NCBI GenBank assembly: GCA_007674295.1
Contig: CM017453.1
Coordinates: 1-64,000, forward strand
Origin: Antonospora locustae
Lineage: Eukaryota > Microsporidia
Length of the DNA stretch: 64,000 bases
Direction: 5' to 3'
The notes beneath the pieces are model-generated. The model had not been told where the DNA came from and searched no databases. It worked only from the letters and a program-made list of their open reading frames with translations. This document shows, in pieces, positions 1 through 9,298 of the stretch. The stretch's first letter is position 1. Each line of letters begins with the position of its first letter. The translations under genes were made by a program, and so were the position numbers.

Positions 1-553
1 CTCTCAAACACCTCTCTGTCCCACTGAACCTCCACTCCTCCTCTCGTATCGTGCATGTCTCTGCTCATACTGGCCATGGCTCTCAGAATCTTCACTACCT
101 CCTTGGCACTCACGTGGCCCTGCTCCCTTCTAATCATCTCGGATACCCTGCCAAACGCCTTTCTGTCCCACTGAACACACACGTCGAATCCGTACGCTTT
201 CTCATTGACAATGTCTCCATTGTTGTCCACAAGAATGCGTCCTGCTGCCCTGTGTGCACAGCCATCTCAGCACATCCATTCCCACGCAGACCGTCCTCTG
301 CAGATACATGGGCTGCTTCTCTGTCACCTGTAAATGTCGTAAAGCTACTGTTCCTTGGTTTGTGCACACACGTCCACAGACTCAANATTGTTGTCCACAA
401 GAATGCGTCCTGCTGCCCTGTGTGCACAGCCATCTCAGCACATCCATTCCCACGCAGACCGTCCTCTGCAGATACATGGGCTGCTTCTCTGTCACCTGTA
501 AATGTCGTAAAGCTACTGTTCCTTGGTTTGTGCACACACGTCCACAGACTCAA
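1..553 (-). pseudogene. BTB-LRR family fragment, frame-broken and cut by the window edge
   Basis: Read on the minus strand, stretches in different frames match the N-terminal half of the complete family member at 7331-9298: a YLQR-x-VCxGMxVL block, then FDVCVQWDRKAFGRV and VEVQWDREVFE modules. The matching stretches sit in different frames, so no single reading frame survives. The fragment runs off the left edge. A 167-bp segment is present twice around the N at 386, an assembly artefact rather than a genuine duplication. The function of the family is unknown; the third module of the full-length copy resembles the helical end of a BTB/POZ fold. I call it a pseudogene, but draft-quality indels near contig ends could also explain the breaks. 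Confidence 0.55.
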
Positions 554-2950
554 CTTTGCAGTGTGTGATGCGAGACTCGGCCAAATGATGGCGCAGAAAG
601 AATCTTTATTTGCTCATCAGCCTGGTGCTGTGCTCGTGTCCGCGTCGTCCCATACATGCCCCTTTCATCTCTGCATGCCTCCGCTAGACTTTCGCTGTTC
701 GGTGCTCTCCTCTCTGGGCTCATGTACACGGTGTCTCTCTTCTCCACACTCCTCGTGCTCTTCCTGGTCTCCTCGCCTGNCTCAACTTTGCAGTGTGTGA
801 TGCGAGACTCGGCCAAATGATGGCGCAGAAAGAATCTTTATTTGCTCATCAGCCTGGTGCTGTGCTCGTGTCCGCGTCGTCCCATACATGCCCCTTTCAT
901 CTCTGCATGCCTCCGCTAGACTTTCGCTGTTCGGTGCTCTCCTCTCTGGGCTCATGTACACGGTGTCTCTCTTCTCCACACTCCTCGTGCTCTTCCTGGT
1001 CTCCTCGCCTGCTTCCGTGCCACGTACGACAGCGCGAGCTTTCTGCAGAACACGTCCAGCACGCCCCCACACAGTGCAGGCCCGCACATGGGCACACACG
1101 CCCGTGCACTCTCGGCCTGACCAGCACTGCCCGTGCGGGTCTGTGTCCATTCTCCATCCTCGTTCTGTNCTCATGTACACGGTGTCTCTCTTCTCCACAC
1201 TCCTCGTGCTCTTCCTGGTCTCCTCGCCTGCTTCCGTGCCACGTACGACAGCGCGAGCTTTCTGCAGAACACGTCCAGCACGCCCCCACACAGTGCAGGC
1301 CCGCACATGGGCACACACGCCCGTGCACTCTCGGCCTGACCAGCACTGCCCGTGCGGGTCTGTGTCCATTCTCCATCCTCGTTCTGTGTTGCAGCTAACA
1401 CCATCATCCCCAAGCTCGCAGCCTCAAACACTTCCTCTACTTCGCTCTCCCGTAAGTCCCACTCCAGTCGTGCTCTCTGTGTTGAGCGTGGCTTTGTGCC
1501 TGTGCTGGGCACCGCCTCCAGACTCCGCCAATGCGCTACATGTCTTTGGCTCNACTCTCGGCCTGACCAGCACTGCCCGTGCGGGTCTGTGTCCATTCTC
1601 CATCCTCGTTCTGTGTTGCAGCTAACACCATCATCCCCAAGCTCGCAGCCTCAAACACTTCCTCTACTTCGCTCTCCCGTAAGTCCCACTCCAGTCGTGC
1701 TCTCTGTGTTGAGCGTGGCTTTGTGCCTGTGCTGGGCACCGCCTCCAGACTCCGCCAATGCGCTACATGTCTTTGGCTCTCGGTGACTGCTCCGATTGCA
1801 TAACACACAATTCATCCTCTTCCTCTTCGCTCTCCTCAACCTCTTCTAGTGTGATCGCGCGCCTGCTGAACACCAGCACCGTCCTTGCATAGTACATGCC
1901 CTTGTCCTCTATCGCCTCGTTTCCCGTGCTTCCATAGTAGTACTTGTACTCGTACACCACCATTTGTTTTTGCTGCGCGCTATTCACCTCAACCAGCTCG
2001 TTAACCCTGCGCAGCCTTTTCTTGTCGTCGTCTCTTATCGCCTNCCTGCTGAACACCAGCACCGTCCTTGCATAGTACATGCCCTTGTCCTCTATCGCCT
2101 CGTTTCCCGTGCTTCCATAGTAGTACTTGTACTCGTACACCACCATTTGTTTTTGCTGCGCGCTATTCACCTCAACCAGCTCGTTAACCCTGCGCAGCCT
2201 TTTCTTGTCGTCGTCTCTTATCGCCTCCTCCATGCACACCTCATCGTCTGCATATTCATCGACGTCAAAGTCTATCTCCGGCCCATACATGTCTACTTCC
2301 GGATACATCACTAGTAGCTTCGCACACCACCCGTTCTTCTTTAGCGCCCTGTACACCCGCAGATCCATCCCCTTCAGCACACACTCCAAGCTCTCCTCCA
2401 CGCACTCCTCTTCCCAGCTCCCCGTGCATCCANACTCCGCCAATGCGCTACATGTCTTTGGCTCTCGGTGACTGCTCCGATTGCATAACACACAATTCAT
2501 CCTCTTCCTCTTCGCTCTCCTCAACCTCTTCTAGTTGATCGCGCGCCTCTGAACACCAGCACCGTCCTTGCATAGTACATGCCCTTGTCCTCTATCGCCT
2601 CGTTTCCCGTGCTTCCATAGTAGTACTTGTACTCGTACACCACCATTTGTTTTTTGCTGCGCGCTATTCACCTCAACCAGCTCGTTAACCCTGCGCAGCC
2701 TTTTCTTGTCGTCGTCTCTTATCGCCTTCTCCATGCACACCTCATCGTCTGCATATTTATCGACGTCAAAGTCTATCTCCGGCCCATACATGTCTACTTC
2801 CGGATACATCACTAGTAGCTTCGCACACCACCCGTTCTTCTTTAGCGCCCTGTACACCCGCAGATCCATCCCCTTCAGCACACACTCCAAGCTCTCCTCC
2901 ACGCACTCCTCTTCCCAGCTCCCCGTGCATCCAATTGTGTACTCCTGCGC
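219..2950. other. Six N-joined contig overlaps (assembly artefact)
   Basis: Single N characters stand at 386, 780, 1169, 1553, 2044 and 2433. In each case the sequence left of the N is repeated right of it. The pairs are 219-385/387-553, 549-779/781-1011, 951-1168/1170-1387, 1327-1552/1554-1779 and 1862-2043/2045-2226. The contig after 2433 restarts at sequence equivalent to 1749 and repeats the following several hundred bases with scattered single-base indels and substitutions. This is what unmerged overlapping read or contig ends look like. True unique sequence here is shorter by more than 1 kb, and coding frames crossing the joins should not be trusted. Confidence 0.9.
549..1750 (-). pseudogene. 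Degenerate C-terminal remnant of the secreted LRR family
   Basis: This C-rich stretch matches, with many indels, the region 4500-5110 and its copy at 9190-9950. Shared landmarks are an FCRKL block (minus strand) and the segment with a CTTTCTGCAGAAC core on the plus strand. In those copies the stretch lies directly 3' of an LRR gene on the minus strand, so it probably derives from a longer C-terminal domain of that family. No intact frame of convincing length remains, and three N joins duplicate parts of it. Function unknown; I treat it as non-coding relic sequence. Confidence 0.4.
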
Positions 2951-3842
2951 AGGGTGGTAGGCATATCTTTTTCGGCCGTCCAGCCTCGCCAGCAATCCCC
3001 CCAGCTCTCTTGATGCAAGCGCATCCACTCTCCTGCCTGTCTCCTCCTCCACTCTCTCCTTCTTCGTCTTCCCTGCTGCCTTTGTCCAGATACACGTCAT
3101 TACGTCAGGTGTCAGCCTTGTCCCCCTTGTGACCGTCGACACCTCGTGGTCCGTGTCGCAGAAAAAGCATGCCCAGTCCATCTCCTTCTCCCCCGCCTTT
3201 CCCCACTCAAAGTCTATTCGGTATTCCCCGCTTGTCCGTCACAGAAAGCACCCCGCCCTCAAAGCGAAACGGAAGACACACCACTAGCGATGCCACCATG
3301 CCCTCTCCCCGCACCGTGTCCTTGTGACTTGCGAAGTGCCCGCCCTCCTCGTATATTCCCAGCTTGTGTAGCTTCACCGTGAAGTCCCTGTCTCCTAGCA
3401 GCCTTCTGACCTTCCTGTAGAGCTCTGCATTGTTCTGCGGGACATACTGCGTTGCTATCTCACTTCCCCTCAGCTCACGCGCCTTTCGGACGCTCTCGTC
3501 ATACACCGTCTCCGGCCCCTTTCCGAAGCACGACTGCGTCGCGCATGCCTTCATCCTCCTTAGATCCGCGTCTGTCCAGCTGTGCAGGTCGATCGTCCCC
3601 GGCGCCGACTCCTCTCCTGCCCTCCAGTACACCAGTTTTGAGACATCGTCTCCGAGCTTAACTCGCCCTCCCGTGCAGAACTGCTGCGTTCCGCATTTTT
3701 CTACTATCCTCTCAAACTCTGTCTTTGCATCCGCCTCCTGGTGTCCATCCTCGCTCCTCCCGGCCCATGCTCTTTCTGCCACCATGCTCATCTGCACAAT
3801 CATGCCTGCACAAAACGCCACTCGGACTCCGTTTCCAAACAT
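2448..3842 (-). pseudogene. 2-oxoglutarate/Fe(II) dioxygenase-like protein, frameshifted
   Basis: Two frames together cover a fungal-type 2OG-Fe(II) dioxygenase. The first (3842 to about 3230) has a hydrophobic signal-like N-terminus, a TGGRVKL block, a GKGPETVYDESVRKA block and the iron ligands in GGHFASHKDT (HxD). After a one-base shift near 3228-3240 the frame continues with FEWGKAGEKEMDWACFFCD, the distal His in DHEV and the co-substrate Arg in TRGTRL. The C-terminal part runs to an acidic tail ending at 2448. A longer T run near 2650 in this contig adds another frame change that is absent from the overlapping contig at 1763-2432, where that part is open. An AGCCC tract immediately precedes the ATG at 3842. 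Such enzymes hydroxylate proteins or small molecules; the substrate is unknown. Sequencing error could account for both shifts. Confidence 0.65.
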
Positions 3843-4150
3843 ATGGGCTCCTTCCTTTTTGCTTTAAGCCCTACCCCTTTCTAGCATCGTCTTCTTTGAT
3901 ATCCCAACAAAACCCCCTGCTCCAATGCACCTCGCCTGTCCGCGCTCGTGCCTCTCCCGGCGCCTCGTTGCCTTTCCCTTCCAACCCGATGTCTCGCCTC
4001 CCGTGTCCCTCTGCCGCTCCGAGCGCGGCGTGTCATGGTCCCCTCTCTTCGTGCCCGTCTGCACCTCTCTCGGAAACTTTCCCGACTTTTTGCGGCTCTG
4101 CCTGTTGTAACAGACGACTGCGCTGGTGTGAACGCTGCTGGCATGATGCG
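3843..4150. other. C-rich stretch without a recognisable gene
   Basis: This lies between the start of the oxygenase gene and the BTB-LRR relic. All frames contain compositionally biased Arg/Ser/Pro-rich reading, typical of high G+C sequence rather than coding. Upstream of the oxygenase ATG there is a short CCC tract. I see no RNA gene or repeat here. Confidence 0.4.
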
Positions 4151-4505
4151 AGCGGGGCTTGTGCTGGTGCTAAACACACCCTCCGTGTTGCTAGTTCTCA
4201 TACTGAATTTCGTACTTGCCGGTGAAGTGCACAGTGAGTGCACTCTCGTCTGGACGCATGCTGATGTCCTGTTCTCATACTGAATTTCGTACTTGCCGGT
4301 GAAGTGCACAGTGAGTGCACTCTCGTCTGGACGCATGCTGATGTCCTGTGTGCCGAGACAACACAGCACATCCATTCCCAGGCACTCCATTCTCTGCAGA
4401 TACATAGGCTGTTTTTATCGTCTGTAAATGTGGTGATGGTGTTGTCACTTCATTCGTGAACACACACGCACAGACTCGATGACGTACCTAGCAATGCTCT
4501 CATCT
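4100..4505 (-). pseudogene. Truncated BTB-LRR family fragment
   Basis: The minus strand reads MYLQRMECLGMDVLCCLGTQ and DISMRPDESALTVH, nearly identical to residues about 71-110 of the complete protein at 7331-9298. The frame is then broken at a perfect 77-bp direct duplication (4194-4270 and 4271-4347). No further modules follow, so the copy is truncated. It forms the left end of the duplicated block whose sister begins near 8986. Confidence 0.6.
4194..4347. repeat. Perfect 77-bp tandem duplication
   Basis: Positions 4194-4270 and 4271-4347 are identical copies beginning GTTCTCATACTG and ending GATGTCCT. The sister block at 8986-9030 has only one copy. It resembles the contig-overlap artefacts at the left edge but without an N, so it may be another unmerged join; a genuine short tandem duplication is the alternative. 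Confidence 0.9.
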
Positions 4506-5283
4506 TTTTGGACTGCAGTTTGACAAGATGTACTGGAGAATCGCGCTAGAATGTGATAGCTGCAGAAAGAATTATTTATTTGTTCTTCTGCCTGATGCTG
4601 ATGTCGTTCTGTATCAACTTCATTTCGAACGTGCTTCTTCTCTGCATGTCCGATCCTGCCAGGTTGATTATCGTTTGGACCGTTGTGGTAACGTTTGTAT
4701 CAAAACATCTGTTTTCTCCAGAACTCACCACATGCTCTCTCTTTGTTGTTCTGTGCTTTCCTCTGCCTCTCTGCGAGTTCTTGTGCACTGTGTCTCTCTC
4801 TTCTGCATACTCTTCTCGCCCAGCCTTCTCGTGTCTCGTTGATCTCCTAGGCTGGTTTCCGCATCACGTACGACGCGTGAGCTTTCTGCAGAACTCGTCC
4901 TGCACGTTACCCACACTGCCCCCGTGAATGTCCTGATCGTACGTGCCCATTCGCGACTCGTACTCCGTGCGTATGCCCTGCCTGTCTCGTAGTATGTGTC
5001 GCCACGTGTTGTGCACGTTCTGAGAGCGACTCTGTGTACATTCTCCATCCTCGAAATGCATTTTTGTCTATGCCGTAGACGGTCTTGATGTAGCTTGCCA
5101 TGTCTCTTCTGTCGGTGGTGGGCGGTGCGTGTCTGGCAAGAAGGTTGTGTGGACTGTGTATGGGGTGAGATGCTTTCGATGACAGTGAGTCGTGTCTCTC
5201 TATGTTCCAGTGGAGAGTGTCCTCTCTGAGTCTCTGTACACGTTGTCCTCGTTAATCACCGTGACAGGGCCTGCAAATTAGCT
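4506..5283 (-). pseudogene. Relic of the LRR-family C-terminal region
   Basis: This segment is collinear with 9190-10140 and, more weakly, with 549-1150. On the minus strand it follows the stop of the LRR gene at 5284-6279. The first codons still align in frame with the longer copy (a GPVTVINED block), but two codons that are sense in the copy at 10140-10170 are stops here (TAG and TAA). Further upstream stretches such as NTWRHILRDR and FCRKLTRRT are shared between copies in shifting frames. I read it as the decayed C-terminal half of an ancestral longer LRR protein. Confidence 0.45.
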
Positions 5284-6279
5284 CTACGAGAGAATGACTC
5301 TGTCTTCGAGCCGCTCACGAAGATCCTGCCACCCAAGAGTGTCACCCTCACCGCGCCCCACAAGGGGATTGTTTCTGAGATCGAGCATCTTGACGTTCTG
5401 GAGATCTGCTATTGTGTGCGGGAGCGAAGTGAGTTGATTGTTTCTAAGGCCAAGCACCTGCAGTTGTGACAGTTCGTCTATTCTCATCGAAAGCATTGTC
5501 AGTTCATTACGACTTAGACTAAGTACTTGGAGCTGTGACAAGCCACATATTCTCTCTGGAAATGTTGCTAGCTTGTTATCGCTCAGATAAAGCATTTGCA
5601 GCATCGAGAGGTCACCTGTACTTTCGGGAAGTGCTGTCAGTTTGTTACCACTAAGATAAAGCTCCTTCAGCATCGAAAGGTTACCTATTCTGTCTGGAAG
5701 TCCTGTTAGTTCATTAAACATAATATGAAGCACTTGCAGCATCGAGAGGTCACCTGTGCTCTCCGGAAGTCTTGTCAGCTTGTTTCCACTAAGATCAAGC
5801 ATTTGCAGCCTCTCCAGACATCCTATTGTCTCTGGAAGTGCAGATAGCTTGTTGCCACTAAGATCAAGCATTTGCAGCATCGACAGATCTCCTATACACT
5901 CTGGAAGTGCTGTCAACTGGTTGCCACCAATACAAAGCTCCTGTAGCCTCTCCAGACGTCCTATTGTCTCTGGAAATGTTGATAGTTTGTTGCCACTAAG
6001 ATAAAGCATTTGCAACATAGACAGATCTCCTATGCTCTCGGGAAGTGCTGTCAGCTTGTTGCCACTAAGATCAAGCACTTTCAGTCTCTTCAGACGTCCT
6101 ATTTCTTCCGGAAGTTCTGTCAGCTGGTTGCCACTGAGATCAAGCTCCTCCAAGTCCTTGGCTTCAAACACCTCTCTTGGTATCTCTCGAAGCCATCTTC
6201 CTCTGTAGTTAAGACTCGTTCCTGCCACTTCAAGTATTTGCACCAGTGCAAGTGCAACATATGCTGCATTTCTGATCAT
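5284..6279 (-). CDS. Secreted leucine-rich-repeat protein, lineage-specific family
   Basis: The 331-residue product starts with a hydrophobic segment (AAYVALALVQILEVAGTS) that looks like a cleavable signal peptide. It then has 11-12 LRRs of 23 residues with the plan LxxLDLSGNKLTxLPExIGxL, close to bacterial/plant-type LRRs rather than the RanGAP type. The repeats are highly similar at DNA level, suggesting recent internal duplication. It probably acts as a secreted binding scaffold; the ligand is unknown. Relative to the sister copy ending near 9963, two in-frame stops truncate the C-terminus. The CCC start motif common elsewhere in the window is absent. It lies in a duplicated block next to BTB-LRR sequences, the arrangement typical of subtelomeric multigene families. 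Confidence 0.75.
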   Translation of the reverse strand: MIRNAAYVALALVQILEVAGTSLNYRGRWLREIPREVFEAKDLEELDLSGNQLTELPEEIGRLKRLKVLDLSGNKLTALPESIGDLSMLQMLYLSGNKLSTFPETIGRLERLQELCIGGNQLTALPECIGDLSMLQMLDLSGNKLSALPETIGCLERLQMLDLSGNKLTRLPESTGDLSMLQVLHIMFNELTGLPDRIGNLSMLKELYLSGNKLTALPESTGDLSMLQMLYLSDNKLATFPERICGLSQLQVLSLSRNELTMLSMRIDELSQLQVLGLRNNQLTSLPHTIADLQNVKMLDLRNNPLVGRGEGDTLGWQDLRERLEDRVILS

Positions 6280-7330
6280 GGATCTGCTTCGTTCTCTTGA
6301 TTACTTGTCATGACAGAAACGTATAGAATTGACATCTGATGACAGGTCCGCTGTCTTGTGTCAAGGAAAAGAAAGTCCTCTGGTGTCGAAAAACAAACCA
6401 CCGCGAACTCTAGTGCAACGGCACAGTGTGGGCTGCAATCTTGAGATGTATTGTGAATGATGCATTGTAAATGTTTCCTAATTTGGAAATGTTATGGTGC
6501 TGTTGCAACGTGTCGCTGCTCGTGTCTCTACTGTGTGCTCTGCATATGCTGCAGTCTAGACCGTGTACAACGTGTGTCTGTCCTCAAAGATCAGATGTCT
6601 TGACCTTGCCAGCTGAAAACTTCCCGAAAACCCCTCAACTGCACCGGCTCCATCTGGTGGTACGCTGAAAAACTGGTGTGGTGTTCCGAGCTCTTTGGCT
6701 GCATGGTGGAACGTGCAAGGACGCATCCAACGGCTTGAACTGGAATGCTATCATTCCAGGGAAATCAACAGCATACCTCTCTATGTTGTGCTATTCCTGG
6801 AATACGTTTCACTTGTTGCGTGCTATGTGCTCCTTTTTTGACAACTCTCATAAATGCATGTCATTGCATTTCTGTCCACCTCTCGATCTTGTCGTGTTTG
6901 CGCGACCTTCTTTTTGTGCTCTCTCCAGTCATCTCCTGTTCTCGTGACTCCTGCTTTGGTGTGCACGCTTCTTTTGTGCTAGATCGCGCGACCTGCTCGT
7001 TGTCCAGATCAGTCATGGGACACGGCCTCCATCCTCGCATCTTTACCAGACTTCCTCCGGACGAGTTGAAGAACACTGACAGTTGACTGGACAATGCCTC
7101 GCGAAAAGGACTGTGGCCCGTTGTGAAAATTTATTTAGATGTGCTGCTCTTGCTGCCATTTGGTCCAGCGCATCCGTGCTTGCTGCTCTTGGACACACCT
7201 GTCTCCTCGCTGGCTGTTACCAAAGTGCAGAGACACTGTGTGACTTGCAGGCCTTGGCTGTACATGGCCAACACAGTGTCTTTTCAGTCGGCCGTTATGG
7301 CACCACATGTTGGTTTTCTCTTTCGAAATG
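6280..7330. other. About 1 kb without a recognisable gene
   Basis: This lies upstream of the LRR gene and downstream of the BTB-LRR gene. Both strands show only short frames with no recognisable domain, no C-tract start signal and no similarity that I can see to the neighbouring duplicated blocks. It may be decayed gene-family sequence. Confidence 0.4.
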
Positions 7331-9298
7331 CTATTTTTCTATGTGACATCTGAGTCCTCCAAGATATCTCGAAAACTGCTCTTTTTGCACGTCACAGCCA
7401 CTTATGTTCAGTCTCTCAAGCCTTGTCATCTCTCCCACTGTCTTCCAGTCTTTGTCGCTTAGGTTTTTGTTGTGCGAAACATCTAGGTCTGTGAGATTCA
7501 GCTTCTGCATTTGCTGTGCGATCGTTCCTGGTTTTATGTCACAGCCACTTATGTACAGTCTCTCAAGCCTTGTCATCTCTCCCACTGTCTTCCAATCTTC
7601 GTCGCTTAGGTTTTTGTTCAACGAGACATCCAACTCCACAAGATTGTTCTTCAGTTTCTGCAGATGCTGTGCAATCTCCCCCGCTTGTATATTATAACCC
7701 CTCATGTCCAACTTCTCAAGCCTTGCCATCTCTCCTACTATCTTCCAGTCTTCGTTGCTTAGTCTTCTGTTCCACGTAACATCCAGCTCTACAAGATTCT
7801 GCTTTTTTGTGTGCTCTTCACTGCTCTTTATTCTCAGCTCTGTCTCCTGTGCCTTGCAAACGATTCTCTCCAGCATCTCTCTGTCTTCTGGCTTCCACTC
7901 CTCTATTTCTATTTTCACCACTATGCCCATCACCTCCATCAGCACCTCCACCAGTCGCTGCACCTCTGTATGTCCCCTGTACTCCTCGCTCGCCTCCACT
8001 ATCAGCTCCCAGTCTTCTGTCCTGTTCTCTCTCTGCTCTTTCTTGCTATGACTGCGCCGAAGATCAAGCGTCTTTCTCTTCTCGTCCACTGTCAAGCTCA
8101 TTCCGTGCTCCTCTGCATACAGCCTCAGAAGATGCTGTGTGTACAAAAAGAAGTTGCTCGTCTTTTTGGGATCTTCCGCCAGTTCTTTTCTGATCTCCTC
8201 GATGTCTCCTATTGCTGCCTCTTTGTTGTCTTCCTTTGTCTTTCTTTCCACATACAGTTGTCGAAGATCCTGCGTGTATAACAAGAAGTTCCATGGCCTT
8301 CTGCCTATTGACTCCTCTTCTTTTCCGGACACCTTGATCTCTTCTATTGCTGATTTCTGCCTTGCTCTCTTGTGGTCTTCCATTGTCTTTCTTGCCAGCT
8401 TGTCATAGCATGCCCACTCCCACTCTTTTCGTATGCCCAGGTAATCCATCACATGCAGAATATCCACCATGTCGCCTGCATTCACCTTCTCCTGCTCGTT
8501 TCCGATCATTATGTTGTATGTCTTCTCAAAGATCTCTGCGTCGCATCTGATCTCGTAGCTCTCCCCATCGCGCTTTGCGATTTTCTCCATGTACTCAGAC
8601 ACATGCAGAATGTCGACCTTTCCTGTGCTCTGGTATGCCATTGCATGCAGAATCGCCTCCACCTCCTCGCCATCGACCTTGCTCTGCAGTCTTCCTCCAT
8701 GCGTTCGGACTGCTCTACCAAACGCGTCTCTGTTCCACAGAACCTCCACTTCACGTCTTGTCTTGTGCACGTGTGCACTCTCTGTGTATGTGCTCAGATC
8801 GGCCATTGCTCTCAAAATCGTCTCCATCTCCTCGACATCGACGTGGACCTGCTGTCTTCCAAGCATCTTGACTGCCCTGCCAAACACATCTCTGTCCCAC
8901 TGAACACACGTGTCGAATCTGTATGTTTTCTCTTTGTATATGTCTCCCCTTTCTTCAACAGACTTGACTTTATACTCATTAGAGAGGTGCACAGTGAGTG
9001 CACTCTCGTCTGGATGCATGCTGATGTCCTGTGTGCCGAGACAACACAGCACTTGCATTCCTAGGCACACCATTCTCTGCAGATACATAGGCTGTTTTTT
9101 ATTGTCTGTAAATGTGGTGATGAAAGTGCTGTCATTCTGTGCTGTCACTTCCACAGACTCGATGATGCACCTAGCAGTGCTGTCACTCTTTTGGACGCAG
9201 ACTGACCGAGTATACTGGAGACTCGCGCTAGAATGTGACGGATGTAGAAAGTCCTTTGTTTGTTCATCTACATGATGCTGCTGTTGCGCTGTGTCCAT
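7331..9298 (-). CDS. BTB/POZ-like and leucine-rich-repeat protein, lineage-specific
   Basis: This 655-residue protein is the most complete member of a family whose fragments lie at 1-553 and 4100-4505. The N-terminal 270 residues hold three related modules; two share WDRDxFGRAV and VxxEExExILxAMA, and the third (YNIMIGNEQEKVNAGDMVDILHVMDYLGI) resembles the C-terminal helices of a BTB/POZ fold. A charged, helical middle follows. The last 130 residues carry three diverged copies of an LRR pair, LTDLDVSxNKNLSDxDWKTVGEMTRLERLxISGCDI. No signal peptide or membrane segment is evident. BTB-LRR proteins can act as adaptors, for example for ubiquitin ligases, but that is inference. The start codon is the first ATG in frame; homologous sequence extends beyond it (to about 10,000) in other frames, so the N-terminus may be secondarily truncated. 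Confidence 0.65.
   Translation of the reverse strand: MDTAQQQHHVDEQTKDFLHPSHSSASLQYTRSVCVQKSDSTARCIIESVEVTAQNDSTFITTFTDNKKQPMYLQRMVCLGMQVLCCLGTQDISMHPDESALTVHLSNEYKVKSVEERGDIYKEKTYRFDTCVQWDRDVFGRAVKMLGRQQVHVDVEEMETILRAMADLSTYTESAHVHKTRREVEVLWNRDAFGRAVRTHGGRLQSKVDGEEVEAILHAMAYQSTGKVDILHVSEYMEKIAKRDGESYEIRCDAEIFEKTYNIMIGNEQEKVNAGDMVDILHVMDYLGIRKEWEWACYDKLARKTMEDHKRARQKSAIEEIKVSGKEEESIGRRPWNFLLYTQDLRQLYVERKTKEDNKEAAIGDIEEIRKELAEDPKKTSNFFLYTQHLLRLYAEEHGMSLTVDEKRKTLDLRRSHSKKEQRENRTEDWELIVEASEEYRGHTEVQRLVEVLMEVMGIVVKIEIEEWKPEDREMLERIVCKAQETELRIKSSEEHTKKQNLVELDVTWNRRLSNEDWKIVGEMARLEKLDMRGYNIQAGEIAQHLQKLKNNLVELDVSLNKNLSDEDWKTVGEMTRLERLYISGCDIKPGTIAQQMQKLNLTDLDVSHNKNLSDKDWKTVGEMTRLERLNISGCDVQKEQFSRYLGGLRCHIEK

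Noticed and set aside
51..1808. Several long frames across the N joins on both strands
   Set aside because: They run through unmerged duplicate contig ends and lack domains; parts match the relic gene families only in shifting frames.
3864..4283. Arg/Pro/Ser-rich frames upstream of the oxygenase gene
   Set aside because: High-C sequence is open in many frames by composition; no domain or start motif.
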